In this document: piece by piece, positions 7,664 to 16,916 of the stretch
Layout of the letters: every line of letters starts with the position of its first letter
Position numbering within the stretch: position 1 is the stretch's first letter
Source of the DNA: UBA5436 sp050951845
GTDB lineage: Bacteria > Bacillota > Clostridia > Saccharofermentanales > DTU023
DNA: 64,000 nucleotides
Direction of reading: 5' to 3'
Assembly: GCA_050951845.1 (NCBI GenBank)
Contig: JBMNJV010000001.1
Location: forward strand, 806,001-870,000
Program-made: the position numbers and the translations under genes
Notes under the pieces: model-generated
Seen by the model: the letters and a program-made list of their open reading frames with translations, nothing else
Databases searched by the model: none
What the model was told of the DNA's origin: nothing

Positions 7664-10180
7664 ATGAGGAAGAAAAATTTTGCACAAAAAACAATGGTCC
7701 TGTTAGTTTTATTTGCATTAGTTTTCGGAAGTGTTTTCACAGAGCAGGTTAAAGCTGAACCGCTGGATGCGAACGAAGTCGAAAGTTCTGAAGCTGCGCC
7801 AACTAAACCTGATTTATCGGCAACAGCTGAGCCGGGTAGCCCTGAGCCTGATGACGTCGAGCCGGTCCTTGAAACATCTGCAACAATAGCGAATGCTTCA
7901 GATCAGGAATCAAATGAGGGAGCAAATCAGGAAGCAAATGAAGTAGTATCAACTGAGAGTGAAAGTGAAGCCGGAGCAGTCGGATCGGAAACCGGAGACA
8001 GCGAATTATCGCCGGAACCGGAAACAGAAGAAACAACTGAACCGACCGAAGCAGTGACTGCACCGACGGAAGCAGTGGCTGAACCGACAGAAGCAGCAAC
8101 TGACCCGACCGAAGCAGCGACTGCACCGACAAGCCTGACAGCTGAAGCAGAATTGGAATCTGAAACATCAGAAACTGAAGAAGATCCTGATGCAACGTCA
8201 ATAAAAGATGCAATTGAAAATGAGATCATAGAATCGGAAATGGATTCCATTGTCAGTCAAACCAGGCAAACCCGAGCAGGTGACGGTGATTTTGTTATTA
8301 ATCCGAATAACGGTGTTATAACAGATTATACAGGGCCCGGCGGTGAACTGAATATTCCGGCATATATTAACGGTGTGCAGGTAAAAGAAATCGGTTTCGG
8401 TGCTTTTAAAAATAAACAACTGACGAAAGTCACTATCCCGAATACGGTAACTGCAATCGGTGAAGATGCTTTTGAGGAAAATCAACTGGAAACAATAACA
8501 ATTCCCGCCTCTGTTATTACGATTGACAGATATGCGTTTTATAACAATGGTTTAACAGATCTTGTGATACCGAGAACGGTAAAAAATATTGGTTATGGGG
8601 CATTTAAAAGCAATCGAATTGTTAAAGCGACAATCCCTGATAGTTTTGACAATTTTATATGGTATTCAGGTTGGTCTTCGGGCACTCCGATAACTGAAGT
8701 TATAACTTATGTTTTCGATGAAGGCGTCGCAATATCTTACCATCCCGATGCTACCAGATACATCAAAGCAAAGTCGATCATACGGGATGGTCCGAACGGG
8801 AACAGTATCGCACTGCTATGGCGACCGATCTTTGCAAGCGGCTATTTCGAAGGTGCATGGTTCAGATTTACCTTCAACGAAGAACCGGCTTATGTCGCAG
8901 CGAGTTTAGTTACAACCGGTAATCCTGCAATAACCGGGTATGCTACGCAAAAAACAAATGTAAGGAATGGTCCGGGCGGATCAATTATCGGTACAATCCC
9001 AATAGGACATCGGGTCCAGGGAGTCCTTGTCGGAAATATGGTGAGATTTACCTATAGCGGTAAAACAGGTTATATCTATGCCTCATTACTGCAAGAGAAT
9101 CCGGTCACAGTCACGCGCTATATAAAAGCGAATTCAATCATCCGAAGTGCACCGAACGGTAATCAAATCACCAAACTGTGGCGGCCGTTATTTGTGACCG
9201 GTACAATTCAGGGAGCTTGGTTAAGATTTACTTACAAAGGAAATCCGGCTTACGTAGCAACGAGCTTAATAACAACCAATAACCCGCCGATGACCGGCTA
9301 CGCCAAACAAAATTTGTATGTGAGATATACACCGGGCGGAAGTGTTGCAGCAACTCTTCCTACCGGTTACAAAGTGAGCGGAGTCCTTGTCGGCAACATG
9401 GTGAGGTTTACCTATAACGGTAAAACCAGTTATGTCTATGCCTCGTTACTGCAAGAGAATCCGATCACGGTAAGACGCTATGTCTTGGCGGGATCAATAA
9501 TCAGACTTGCACCTAATGGCACGAGTGTTGGTAAACTATGGCGGCCGCTGTATGTAACCGGTACATTCCAGGGAGTATGGTTCAAATTCAGTTATGGCGG
9601 CGGAACGTACTATGTAGCAACGAATTTAACAACGGCTGATAATCCGCCGATCACCGGTTATGCCAAACAGACTTTAAATGTGAGGTATACACCGAGCGGA
9701 AATGTTGTAGCAACTATTCCGACAGGTTACAAAGTGAGCGGAGTCCTGGTCAGCAACATGGTGAGGTTTACTTATAAGGGTAAAACCAGTTATGTTTATG
9801 CCTCATTACTGCAAGAGAATCCGGTAACAGTAAAGCGCTATGTATTGGCAGGGTCAATAATCAGACTTGCGCCAAACGGTACAAGCATAGGCCAACTTTG
9901 GCGGCCGCTGTATGTAACCGGTACGCTCCAGGGAGTATGGTTCAAGTTCAATTATGGTGAAGAAACGTACTATGTGGCTACGAGCTCAACAACGACCAAC
10001 AACCCGCCGATCACCGGATATGCCAACCAGACATTGTCTGTGAGAAATGCACCGAACGGAGATATTATCGGAACTATTCCGGAAGGCAGTAAAGTAAGCG
10101 GGGTACTTGTCAACAACATGGTGAAGTTTACGTATTATGGCGGAAACGGTTATGTTTATGTTTCTTTACTCAGAGAATAA
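7664..10180 (+). CDS. Secreted BspA-like LRR / SH3-repeat surface protein (paralogue 2)
   Basis: This 838-residue protein has the same plan as its upstream neighbour: a signal peptide (MRKKNFAQKT start, cleavage after QVKA), an acidic Glu/Thr/Ser-rich stalk to about residue 205 that carries only a few EPTEA-type units, a shorter block of BspA-like leucine-rich repeats (about 209-330), and four RYI/RYV-initiated double SH3-like units (about 363-838). I set the start at 7664 rather than 7655 because of ribosome-binding-site spacing and because it then matches the MRRRNFAQRT start of the paralogue. The two genes clearly arose by tandem duplication, with divergence of stalk length and number of leucine-rich repeats. 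Each has its own terminator, so they are probably transcribed separately. The function is inferred as surface adhesion or binding. Confidence 0.85.
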   Translation: MRKKNFAQKTMVLLVLFALVFGSVFTEQVKAEPLDANEVESSEAAPTKPDLSATAEPGSPEPDDVEPVLETSATIANASDQESNEGANQEANEVVSTESESEAGAVGSETGDSELSPEPETEETTEPTEAVTAPTEAVAEPTEAATDPTEAATAPTSLTAEAELESETSETEEDPDATSIKDAIENEIIESEMDSIVSQTRQTRAGDGDFVINPNNGVITDYTGPGGELNIPAYINGVQVKEIGFGAFKNKQLTKVTIPNTVTAIGEDAFEENQLETITIPASVITIDRYAFYNNGLTDLVIPRTVKNIGYGAFKSNRIVKATIPDSFDNFIWYSGWSSGTPITEVITYVFDEGVAISYHPDATRYIKAKSIIRDGPNGNSIALLWRPIFASGYFEGAWFRFTFNEEPAYVAASLVTTGNPAITGYATQKTNVRNGPGGSIIGTIPIGHRVQGVLVGNMVRFTYSGKTGYIYASLLQENPVTVTRYIKANSIIRSAPNGNQITKLWRPLFVTGTIQGAWLRFTYKGNPAYVATSLITTNNPPMTGYAKQNLYVRYTPGGSVAATLPTGYKVSGVLVGNMVRFTYNGKTSYVYASLLQENPITVRRYVLAGSIIRLAPNGTSVGKLWRPLYVTGTFQGVWFKFSYGGGTYYVATNLTTADNPPITGYAKQTLNVRYTPSGNVVATIPTGYKVSGVLVSNMVRFTYKGKTSYVYASLLQENPVTVKRYVLAGSIIRLAPNGTSIGQLWRPLYVTGTLQGVWFKFNYGEETYYVATSSTTTNNPPITGYANQTLSVRNAPNGDIIGTIPEGSKVSGVLVNNMVKFTYYGGNGYVYVSLLRE

Positions 10181-10277
10181 AATGCGAATATTTTAATTTA
10201 TTTCCAATAACCGTTTACACATACAAAACAAGATAGATGTAAATTGTTACTAAATTTGAAAAATTAAATTCCTTTGG

Positions 10278-10314
10278 TTAAAGCCGGGCAATTGTTCCCG
10301 GCTTTAATCATTTT
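10278..10314 (+). terminator. Rho-independent terminator after paralogue 2
   Basis: TTAAAGCCGGG and CCCGGCTTTAA form a perfect 11-bp stem with an 8-nt loop, followed by TCATTTT. Confidence 0.9.
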
Positions 10315-10435
10315 ACATTTGCAAAGTCCGGTTAATAAAAACAGGTTTGTAATAGAATATAATTACTAAATTTTATGGCAAAGTTTTACAATTTTTCAGT
10401 ATACAAGTATGATGATTATCAATTATTATAATTGT

Positions 10436-10545
10436 GAAAGAGTATCTAGGGATCCGGTGGCGAGATATCTCGGATAAAGCCAGGACCGAGCGGTACGATA
10501 CAGATAATGTATTACACCAGAGGGGTAAAAGCCCAGACGGACAGG
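10436..10545 (+). ncRNA. ykkC-class riboswitch aptamer, probably PRPP-sensing, in the purine operon leader
   Basis: The leader contains the hallmark ykkC segments in order: ATCTAGGGATCCGG (from 10443), GCCAGGACCGAGCGG (about 10479), and ACACCAGAGGGGTAAAAGCCC (about 10514). Among known ykkC subclasses (guanidine, ppGpp, PRPP, nucleoside diphosphates), the PRPP class (2b) is the one that controls purine synthesis genes, so the location in front of purC points to PRPP. I assign the subclass from context, not from diagnostic bases. I looked for a guanine aptamer just upstream, as in known tandem arrangements, and did not see one. Boundaries are approximate. Confidence 0.75.
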
Positions 10546-10580
10546 TTTCACGGCTCTGTTCATCAGGGCTTTTGTAATTT
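10527..10580 (+). terminator. Regulatory terminator overlapping the riboswitch
   Basis: AAAAGCCC (10527-10534), part of the conserved 3' end of the aptamer, can pair with GGGCTTTT (10566-10573). An inner stem GGACAG/CTGTTC stacks within it, and a short T-rich tail follows. Because the aptamer and the terminator compete for the same bases, ligand binding should prevent termination (ON switch), as expected for PRPP control of purine synthesis. Confidence 0.65.
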
Positions 10581-10684
10581 GTGACAGTTTGACTCAAGCT
10601 GAAGCAAAAATAGATCTGAAATATAAACCGGGGCTGGAATTTAAAAATCGGCAATCGAGATTAAATACCGATAAAGGAGAGAAA

Positions 10685-11365
10685 ATGAAACTTCTATACA
10701 AAGGTAAAACCAAAGATGTTTACGAAATAAGTCCGACTGAAGTTCAATTGCGTTTTAAGGATGATATGACCGGCAAAGACGGTGTTTTTGATCCGGGGGC
10801 AAATGAAGTCGGTTTGTCGGTTACAGGTATGGGCAAGAAAAATCTGAGCGTTACGAACTTGTTTTTGAATATGCTGGAAGACGCAGGGATTAAAACTCAC
10901 AGAGTGAGTTCGGACCTTGACCAAGGCACAATGAATGTCAAAAAATGTCAGCCTTTCGGTAAGGGTCTGGAGATCATTGAACGGAAATATGCGGTAGGAT
11001 CATTTATTCGCAGATATGGTTTATATGCCGAAGAGATGATGCCTCTGGACAATTATGTTGAGATCACCTTGAAAGATGATGTCAGACAAGACCCGCTGAT
11101 TACCAAAGATGCTTTGGTGGCTCTCGGATTATTGACTGCCGCGCAATACGATTATTTAATTGCTCAAACAATAAAAATTACCGATTTAATTGAAAAATAT
11201 CTGGCGGATCGCGGTTTGCAATTGATTGACATTAAGCTTGAATACGGTATTGACAGTACGGGTGAGATTGTTTTGATCGATGAAATATCCGCCGGAAACA
11301 TGCGTGTTTATCGTAATGGTGAAAAAATCGAACCGGAAGAATTATCTGATTTGATTTTGAGGTAA
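10685..11365 (+). CDS. purC: SAICAR synthase (phosphoribosylaminoimidazole-succinocarboxamide synthase)
   Basis: PurC joins CAIR and aspartate using ATP to make SAICAR. The 226-residue product starts MKLLYKGKTKDVYEI, the typical nucleotide-binding beginning of the family, and carries DIKLEYGID and LIDEISAGNMRVYRNG near the C-terminus. I chose the ATG at 10685 because AAAGGAGAG lies 4-5 nt upstream. An in-frame extension back to 10589 would run into the leader and add residues not found in the family. It is the first gene of the riboswitch-controlled pur operon. The next gene follows after about 120 bp of AT-rich sequence. Confidence 0.95.
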   Translation: MKLLYKGKTKDVYEISPTEVQLRFKDDMTGKDGVFDPGANEVGLSVTGMGKKNLSVTNLFLNMLEDAGIKTHRVSSDLDQGTMNVKKCQPFGKGLEIIERKYAVGSFIRRYGLYAEEMMPLDNYVEITLKDDVRQDPLITKDALVALGLLTAAQYDYLIAQTIKITDLIEKYLADRGLQLIDIKLEYGIDSTGEIVLIDEISAGNMRVYRNGEKIEPEELSDLILR

Positions 11366-11484
11366 TTTTAACAATAATTTTAGATAATCTTAACGTTAAA
11401 ATAATAAATTAAATTCTGTAATAAATTATATATTTGTCAAATTAGTTTATAGCTTTGCATGAATATTTTGAAAGAGAAAAGAAA

Positions 11485-14400
11485 ATGATTGTCTTTAAGA
11501 AATTTCCCGAATTTGACCAGGAAGCCAATGCATTATTCGCAGATATTAAAGATTTTTTACAAGTAAAAATCAATGATCTGAAAATTTACCACATTTATCA
11601 ATTTGCCGATCAGTCGAAACGTCAGGATTTGATTACGGCAATTTTTGATTCGCGCTATGGTGAGTTGATTGATAAATTACCGGAAGATTTAATTTTTATC
11701 AAAGATAAATCCGGTCAATACAATCAAGTTGAAGATTTAACCTTGAAATATGTCGAAAGTATTCTGGGTCAACCTAATGACTTACGTTACTATAAAGGTT
11801 ATCAATTTGAGCTGGAGAATGAGACCGATTTAGCTTTAATTAAGCAATATCTGATCAATCCCGTAGTTGAAAAAGAAACAGAACCGGCAGAGATCAGTTT
11901 TGATTATGAAATTTCAGATGAAGCTGAACATCTTCCGGTCGACGGTTTTTTGCGCTTTAGTCAAGCAGAGCTTGAAGCTTTCAAATCTGAGCGCGGTGTC
12001 GGTCTGGATGTTGATGATTTGCAGGTTATTCAAGATTTTTTCCGCAGGGAAAAGCGTGATCCGAGATTCTGTGAAATAAAGATGCTGGATACTTATTGGT
12101 CGGATCATTGCCGGCACACGACATTTTTGACCAATATTGAAAATGTTGAAATAACGGATGGTACATTTCATGATCCGGTCAAAAAGAGTTATCTCAAATA
12201 CCTCAACACCAGAGAATTTGTTTATGCCGGCCGCAAACCTAAACCGGTCTCTTTAATGGATTTAGCGACAATTAATGCGAAAGAACTGAAAAGGCGCGGA
12301 ATTCTGAATGATATGGAAGAATCGGAAGAGATTAACGCTTGTTCAATCGAGATTGATTTAGATGTCAACGGTAACATCGAACGTTGGTTGCACTTATTCA
12401 AAAATGAAACCCACAATCATCCGACTGAAATAGAGCCTTACGGCGGAGCGCACACTTGTATTGGAGGTGCGATCAGAGATCCGTTATCCGGCAGAGGTGA
12501 AGTTATCCAGGGAATCAGGATTGTCGGTGCAGGAAATCCGCTGACTCCTTTTGCCGAAACCCTGCCCGGTAAATTACCGCAAAAATATCTCTGCAACAAA
12601 GCAATGAACGGTTTTTCCGACTATGCCAATCAAATCGGTTCGCCGGTCGGTCTGATTCGCGAATATTATGATGACGGTTACACTGCCAAACGTATGGAAC
12701 TCGGTGCTTTGGTCGGTGCGGTCAAAAAAGAGAATGTTGTGCGCGAATCGGGTGAACCGGGAGATATTATTTTGTTGCTCGGAGCGGCAACCGGGCGTGA
12801 CGGGTTGGGTGCTGCAATCGGTTCTTCTGCGATCCAAACTGCCAAAACTCTGGAAAAGGCGGGAGCAGAAGTACAACGCGGTAACCCTTTTGCCGAAAGA
12901 AAAATTATCCGTTTATTTAAAAGACCGGAAGCCGGTAAATTGATTAAGAAATGTAATGATTTCGGAGCCGGCGGAGTTTCCGTTGCCATTGGCGAATTAT
13001 CCGACGGTCTGGATATCAATCTGAACAAAGTTTACACCAAATATCCCGGACTCAACGGTTATGAAATTGCTCTTGCCGAATCCCAGGAAAGAATGGCGGT
13101 CATAGTCAGTCCTGAGAATCTGGTTGAATTTATCGGATATTGTGAAGAAGAAGATGTACGCTATGCGGAAGTTGCGAGAGTTACCGGCACCAAGCGTTTA
13201 AGAATGTTCTGGAACGATGAAATCATCATGGATTTGAGTCGTGAATTACTTGATTCCAACGGTGCGGTGAAATACCAAAATGCCGTTTTGGACACATCGT
13301 TTGAGGATTTCGGTTTTGATCTTGAAGTCCGAACCGGTGCCGAACAACAAATGCTGAATTTAAATAAATCGATTTTCAAGAATCTGGCAACGAATTTTGA
13401 TTCAACTTTAGGCAGAAATAAAGTATTGGCTGAATATGGCGGCAAAAACCAATTAACTGTTCAAGACGGGATCGTCACAAAGTTTCCGGCAGAGAATACG
13501 CAAACAGCTTCGGTCATGACTTACGGTTTTTATCCGGAAATCGCAAAAGCTTCAGCTTATCATGCCGGTTATTATGCAGTTCTTCAGTCTGTTGTTAAGA
13601 ACATTGCTTTAACCGGAAAATATAAAGATATTCGGATTTCAATGCAAGAATTCTTCCCGGCTATTCATGATGATCCCAAACGTATGGGTACACCGTTTTT
13701 GGCTCTATTGGGAGCATTTGAAGTAATGTCGCAATTGGAAATTCCGGCGATCGGCGGCAAAGATTCCATGAGCGGCAGTTACCAAGATATAGATGTTCCG
13801 CCGACACTGGTCAGTTTTGCAGTCAATACCGCTTTGATTGATCAAGTGGTATCGCGTGAATTTAAACAAGCCGGTTCAAAGATTTTGCTGACCAGAGTCG
13901 GTGTGAATGAACAAGGTATAATTAATTTTGCTTCCTTTGCCGAAGTGATGGCTGCATACAACGAATTGTATCGCGCCGGCAAAGTCCTGGCAGCCTCAGC
14001 TATCAGTGAATACGGTCTGGCTTATACCTTACAGGATATGGGTCTTGGCAATGCTTTAGGTATAGAATTGGATGACGACTTTACTGCTTTTGCTGAAAGT
14101 TTCATTCCGGGTAATCTGATTATCGAAGTAGCTGCCGATTTGGAAATTGATCCGGAGCTGTTTTACGATATCGGAATTACAACAGCAGATTTTGATTATG
14201 AAAAATTGACCGATCAAAGAACTGCAGATTTAGCCAAAGTGTATCCCGATATTTTACAAAAGACGGATAAAGCAGATTATGAAGTAAAATCTATCCTCAA
14301 TCCGGGGTTTAATCACAAAACAATTGAACCGATCATTAAGCTCAAGAAAAAGGTTTTGATTCCGGTGTTTGAGGGTGCAACCGGAGAATACGATTTGGCA

Positions 14401-15078
14401 AGAGCCATGCTGAAATCAGGATTTGAAGCAGAACAAGCTGTGATCAGAACTTTGAATCAAGCAGATTATGATGTCAGCTTGCAAAATTTTGTTCGTATAA
14501 TTGCCGGAGCTTCAATATTGGCAATTCCTCACGGTGACTATCTGGCTTCCGCAATCAAAAATATCTCCGGAGCCTTAACCGCTGTCCTTGAACAAGAACA
14601 AGTAAAAACAGCTATACAAGAACTTCAGGAAAGAGGCGGATTGCTGATCGGAATCGGAGCGGGAATGTCGGCTTTGATTGATGCAGGCTATTTCGGTCAA
14701 ATCAAAGACGAATTATTTTTTACAGCAAATAAAAACAACCAATATGTACATCTGATGCAAGATGTAGCTGTGATTCAAAACAGCTATCTTACCGATCAGA
14801 GGCAAACCGTTTATACAGCACCGGTCAGCGGGCGCAACATTACCCTGTTCTGTGCCGATTTGGAGAATATAAAAAATAAAGTTGATATCCTGGCGATTAA
14901 TCAATCCAATCAGCTGCCGGGCGATTGCGGTATTGACGCAATTGCTTCCAAAGACGGAAAAGTCATCGGGATCAGAAGCTTAATTGATCGGATGAATCCG
15001 GATTTATTCAAAAACATCTCAATAACGGATTATCCGAAACACTTTGAAATATTAGCCGGCAATTGGTCGGAAAATTGA
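11485..15078 (+). CDS. purL: Phosphoribosylformylglycinamidine synthase (large type) with degenerate glutaminase domain
   Basis: PurL makes FGAM from FGAR, ATP and an ammonia source. The 1197-residue protein is the large single-chain type. The synthase part is intact, with HCRHTTF, ETHNHPTEIEPYGGAH, and a second ATP-binding-like half with GGKDSMSGSY. The C-terminal amidotransferase domain (about residues 953-1197) is recognisable (PVFEGATGEYDLARA) but has lost its active site. The nucleophile motif GICNG is GIGAG (Cys to Gly, codon 14656-14658), and the GHSER-type His/Glu motif reads SLIDR (His to Leu, Glu to Asp). The enzyme should depend on free ammonia or another glutaminase. The start at 11485 gives the expected MIVFKKFPEF beginning; an upstream TTG at 11455 would add ten residues. 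The ribosome binding site is weak (GAAAGAGAAAAG). Confidence 0.93.
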   Translation: MIVFKKFPEFDQEANALFADIKDFLQVKINDLKIYHIYQFADQSKRQDLITAIFDSRYGELIDKLPEDLIFIKDKSGQYNQVEDLTLKYVESILGQPNDLRYYKGYQFELENETDLALIKQYLINPVVEKETEPAEISFDYEISDEAEHLPVDGFLRFSQAELEAFKSERGVGLDVDDLQVIQDFFRREKRDPRFCEIKMLDTYWSDHCRHTTFLTNIENVEITDGTFHDPVKKSYLKYLNTREFVYAGRKPKPVSLMDLATINAKELKRRGILNDMEESEEINACSIEIDLDVNGNIERWLHLFKNETHNHPTEIEPYGGAHTCIGGAIRDPLSGRGEVIQGIRIVGAGNPLTPFAETLPGKLPQKYLCNKAMNGFSDYANQIGSPVGLIREYYDDGYTAKRMELGALVGAVKKENVVRESGEPGDIILLLGAATGRDGLGAAIGSSAIQTAKTLEKAGAEVQRGNPFAERKIIRLFKRPEAGKLIKKCNDFGAGGVSVAIGELSDGLDINLNKVYTKYPGLNGYEIALAESQERMAVIVSPENLVEFIGYCEEEDVRYAEVARVTGTKRLRMFWNDEIIMDLSRELLDSNGAVKYQNAVLDTSFEDFGFDLEVRTGAEQQMLNLNKSIFKNLATNFDSTLGRNKVLAEYGGKNQLTVQDGIVTKFPAENTQTASVMTYGFYPEIAKASAYHAGYYAVLQSVVKNIALTGKYKDIRISMQEFFPAIHDDPKRMGTPFLALLGAFEVMSQLEIPAIGGKDSMSGSYQDIDVPPTLVSFAVNTALIDQVVSREFKQAGSKILLTRVGVNEQGIINFASFAEVMAAYNELYRAGKVLAASAISEYGLAYTLQDMGLGNALGIELDDDFTAFAESFIPGNLIIEVAADLEIDPELFYDIGITTADFDYEKLTDQRTADLAKVYPDILQKTDKADYEVKSILNPGFNHKTIEPIIKLKKKVLIPVFEGATGEYDLARAMLKSGFEAEQAVIRTLNQADYDVSLQNFVRIIAGASILAIPHGDYLASAIKNISGALTAVLEQEQVKTAIQELQERGGLLIGIGAGMSALIDAGYFGQIKDELFFTANKNNQYVHLMQDVAVIQNSYLTDQRQTVYTAPVSGRNITLFCADLENIKNKVDILAINQSNQLPGDCGIDAIASKDGKVIGIRSLIDRMNPDLFKNISITDYPKHFEILAGNWSEN

Positions 15079-15109
15079 ATACGATTTTAGAAGTGGAGAA
15101 ATAATTATC

Positions 15110-15601
15110 ATGAAAGTTGCAATAATAATGGGGAGCAGTTCGGATTATCCAATTGCCGAGAAAGCATTAGCAATGTTAGATAAATTCGGTGTTGAATATA
15201 TTGTGAGGGTGATTTCCGCCCATCGGGCTTTGGATGCTTTGCAAAGATGTGTTGCTGATTTTGAAAAAAATGAGATTAAATGTGTAATCGGCTTAGCGGG
15301 CAAAGCAGCGCATTTGCCGGGAGTAATTGCCGGCATGACGGTTTTGCCTGTGATCGGCGTACCGATTAAAGGATCGGCATTTCTCGGTATGGATTCCTTA
15401 CTTTCAATTGTCCAAATGCCTAAAGGTGTTCCGGTAGCGACCGTTGCAGTTGATGCGGCAGATAATGCAGCCTTGTTGGCCTGTCAGATTTTGGCCCTGG
15501 GCTCGCAGGATCTAACGGAGAAATTAAAAGATTATAAACAAGAATTGACAGAAGACGTTGCTGAGCAAGATGAAAGCATTCAAATAAGGAAAGACAATTA
15601 A
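15110..15601 (+). CDS. purE: N5-carboxyaminoimidazole ribonucleotide mutase (class I-like PurE)
   Basis: PurE produces CAIR, the substrate of PurC. The 163-residue product has MGSSSDYPIAEKA, the catalytic SAHR motif, GLAGKAAHLPGVIAG and GMDSLLSIVQMPKGVPVATV, all of class I type. Class I enzymes normally use N5-CAIR made by PurK, and no purK is present in this window, so it must lie elsewhere or be absent. The C-terminal tail after about residue 145 is acidic and poorly conserved. The gene lies 31 bp after purL, with a GTGGAG ribosome binding site, and its stop is within 2 bp of the purF start. Confidence 0.95.
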   Translation: MKVAIIMGSSSDYPIAEKALAMLDKFGVEYIVRVISAHRALDALQRCVADFEKNEIKCVIGLAGKAAHLPGVIAGMTVLPVIGVPIKGSAFLGMDSLLSIVQMPKGVPVATVAVDAADNAALLACQILALGSQDLTEKLKDYKQELTEDVAEQDESIQIRKDN

Positions 15602-15602
15602 A

Positions 15603-16883
15603 ATGAGCGGAATTGTAGGTGTTACTACTGAACGATATGGTGCAGCTGCCCACTATTTGATCTACGGTCTCTATGCATTGCAGCATCGGGGTCAAGTCAA
15701 TGCGGGTGTATGCTTGTTGGATTCAAATCAATTAATAATCAAAAAAGGCTCCGGACAGATCAACAGTTTATTTCCCGATAATATTTCAATGAGTGTTCCG
15801 GGAGATCGGGGCTTAGGGCATGTTAAATACGGCGATTATCGCAAATACGATATTGAGCAGCCGATTTTGCCGAAAGAATATGATATCAACGGCGTAAAAT
15901 GTTTGCTTTCGCTTGACGGAAATATTCTGAATCCGGATTTTTCTTTGTACGGCTTAGCAAAAGCGCTCCATTCATCTTTGGCAGAGGGTAAAGAATATCT
16001 GAACAAATTACGCGGTGCTTTTGCCGGAGTCTATATGGATGCATACAAAATGATCGGTTTCAGAGATCAGTACGGTTTGAAACCGCTTTGTGTCGGTAAG
16101 TTGAAGGACGGCTATATCATTGCTTCGGAAACTTGTGCCATTGATTCCTGCAGAGCTGATTTTGTCAGAGATTTGGATATCGGTGAAATGGTCGTGATTC
16201 AAGGAAATAAACTGAATTTTCATCTCTATTCGAAAAACACACAGAAGAAAAGTTGTATTTTTGAGCTGATTTATGTTGCCCGTCCGGATAGTTATTGGGA
16301 CGGTTTATCGGTTTATAAGGCACGTAACCAGATGGGGAGATTGCTTTACGAAGAATGTCCGACAGAAGGTGATATTGTTATGGGTGCTCCGGATTCCGGT
16401 TTAATTGCGGCAATCGGCTATGCGGAAGCTTCACGTATTCCGTACAAAGACGGTATTATCAAAAACAGATATATAGGACGAACTTTTTTGACGACAAATG
16501 AAGAAGAAAGATTGACTGATATATATATAAAACTCAATCCGGTGAAGGAAGTTTTAAAAGATAAAAGAATCATTCTGATTGATGACTCGATTATCAAAGG
16601 CTCTACTTCCATCCGTACGGTAAAAATGTTGCGGGAAGCCGGTGCAAAAGAGGTTCATGTCAGAATTTCCTCTCCGATGTACCGCTATTCGTGTAATTTA
16701 TCAATGGATGTGCCTGATGCGGAAGCATTAATGTCGTACAATAGAACTTGTGAAGAAATTCGTGAAAAGATCGATGCGGATTCGCTTTATTATTTGTCTC
16801 ATGCAGGTTTGCTGGAAGCTTGCGGCGGAGAAAATATTTTCTGCGATCATTGTATTACCGGAAATTATCCGATTGATTATTGA
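15603..16883 (+). CDS. purF: Amidophosphoribosyltransferase with degenerate glutaminase site
   Basis: PurF forms phosphoribosylamine from PRPP and an ammonia source, the first committed step of purine synthesis. In normal PurF an N-terminal Cys is the glutaminase nucleophile; here the protein starts MSGIVGV, with Ser (AGC, 15606-15608) in its place. Other glutaminase residues are also changed: GHVRY is GHVKY, HNGN is LDGN, and the TSDSE region after it is deleted, making the product short (426 residues against roughly 470-500). The PRPP site IILIDDSIIKGSTS is intact. The iron-sulfur ligands of the Bacillus-type enzyme appear kept (KKSCIFE, YRYSCNL, FCDHC). An in-frame stop at 15585-15587 excludes an upstream start that would supply a propeptide and Cys. 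The protein should therefore work with ammonia rather than glutamine (inference). Confidence 0.92.
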   Translation: MSGIVGVTTERYGAAAHYLIYGLYALQHRGQVNAGVCLLDSNQLIIKKGSGQINSLFPDNISMSVPGDRGLGHVKYGDYRKYDIEQPILPKEYDINGVKCLLSLDGNILNPDFSLYGLAKALHSSLAEGKEYLNKLRGAFAGVYMDAYKMIGFRDQYGLKPLCVGKLKDGYIIASETCAIDSCRADFVRDLDIGEMVVIQGNKLNFHLYSKNTQKKSCIFELIYVARPDSYWDGLSVYKARNQMGRLLYEECPTEGDIVMGAPDSGLIAAIGYAEASRIPYKDGIIKNRYIGRTFLTTNEEERLTDIYIKLNPVKEVLKDKRIILIDDSIIKGSTSIRTVKMLREAGAKEVHVRISSPMYRYSCNLSMDVPDAEALMSYNRTCEEIREKIDADSLYYLSHAGLLEACGGENIFCDHCITGNYPIDY

Positions 16884-16916
16884 ATGATGTGTGATGCGTT
16901 AAAGTTAGGAGGTATT

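Noticed and set aside
7803..8250. Minus-strand open frames opposite the stalk of paralogue 2
   Set aside because: Shadow of Glu/Thr/Ala-rich coding repeats.
10373..10440. Possible guanine riboswitch in tandem with the ykkC-class aptamer
   Set aside because: The conserved guanine-aptamer segments (TATAATC...; GATATGG) are not present.
10589..10684. Upstream in-frame start for purC
   Set aside because: It begins just after the leader terminator, lacks a ribosome binding site and adds 32 residues not found in PurC; the ATG at 10685 has AAAGGAGAG.
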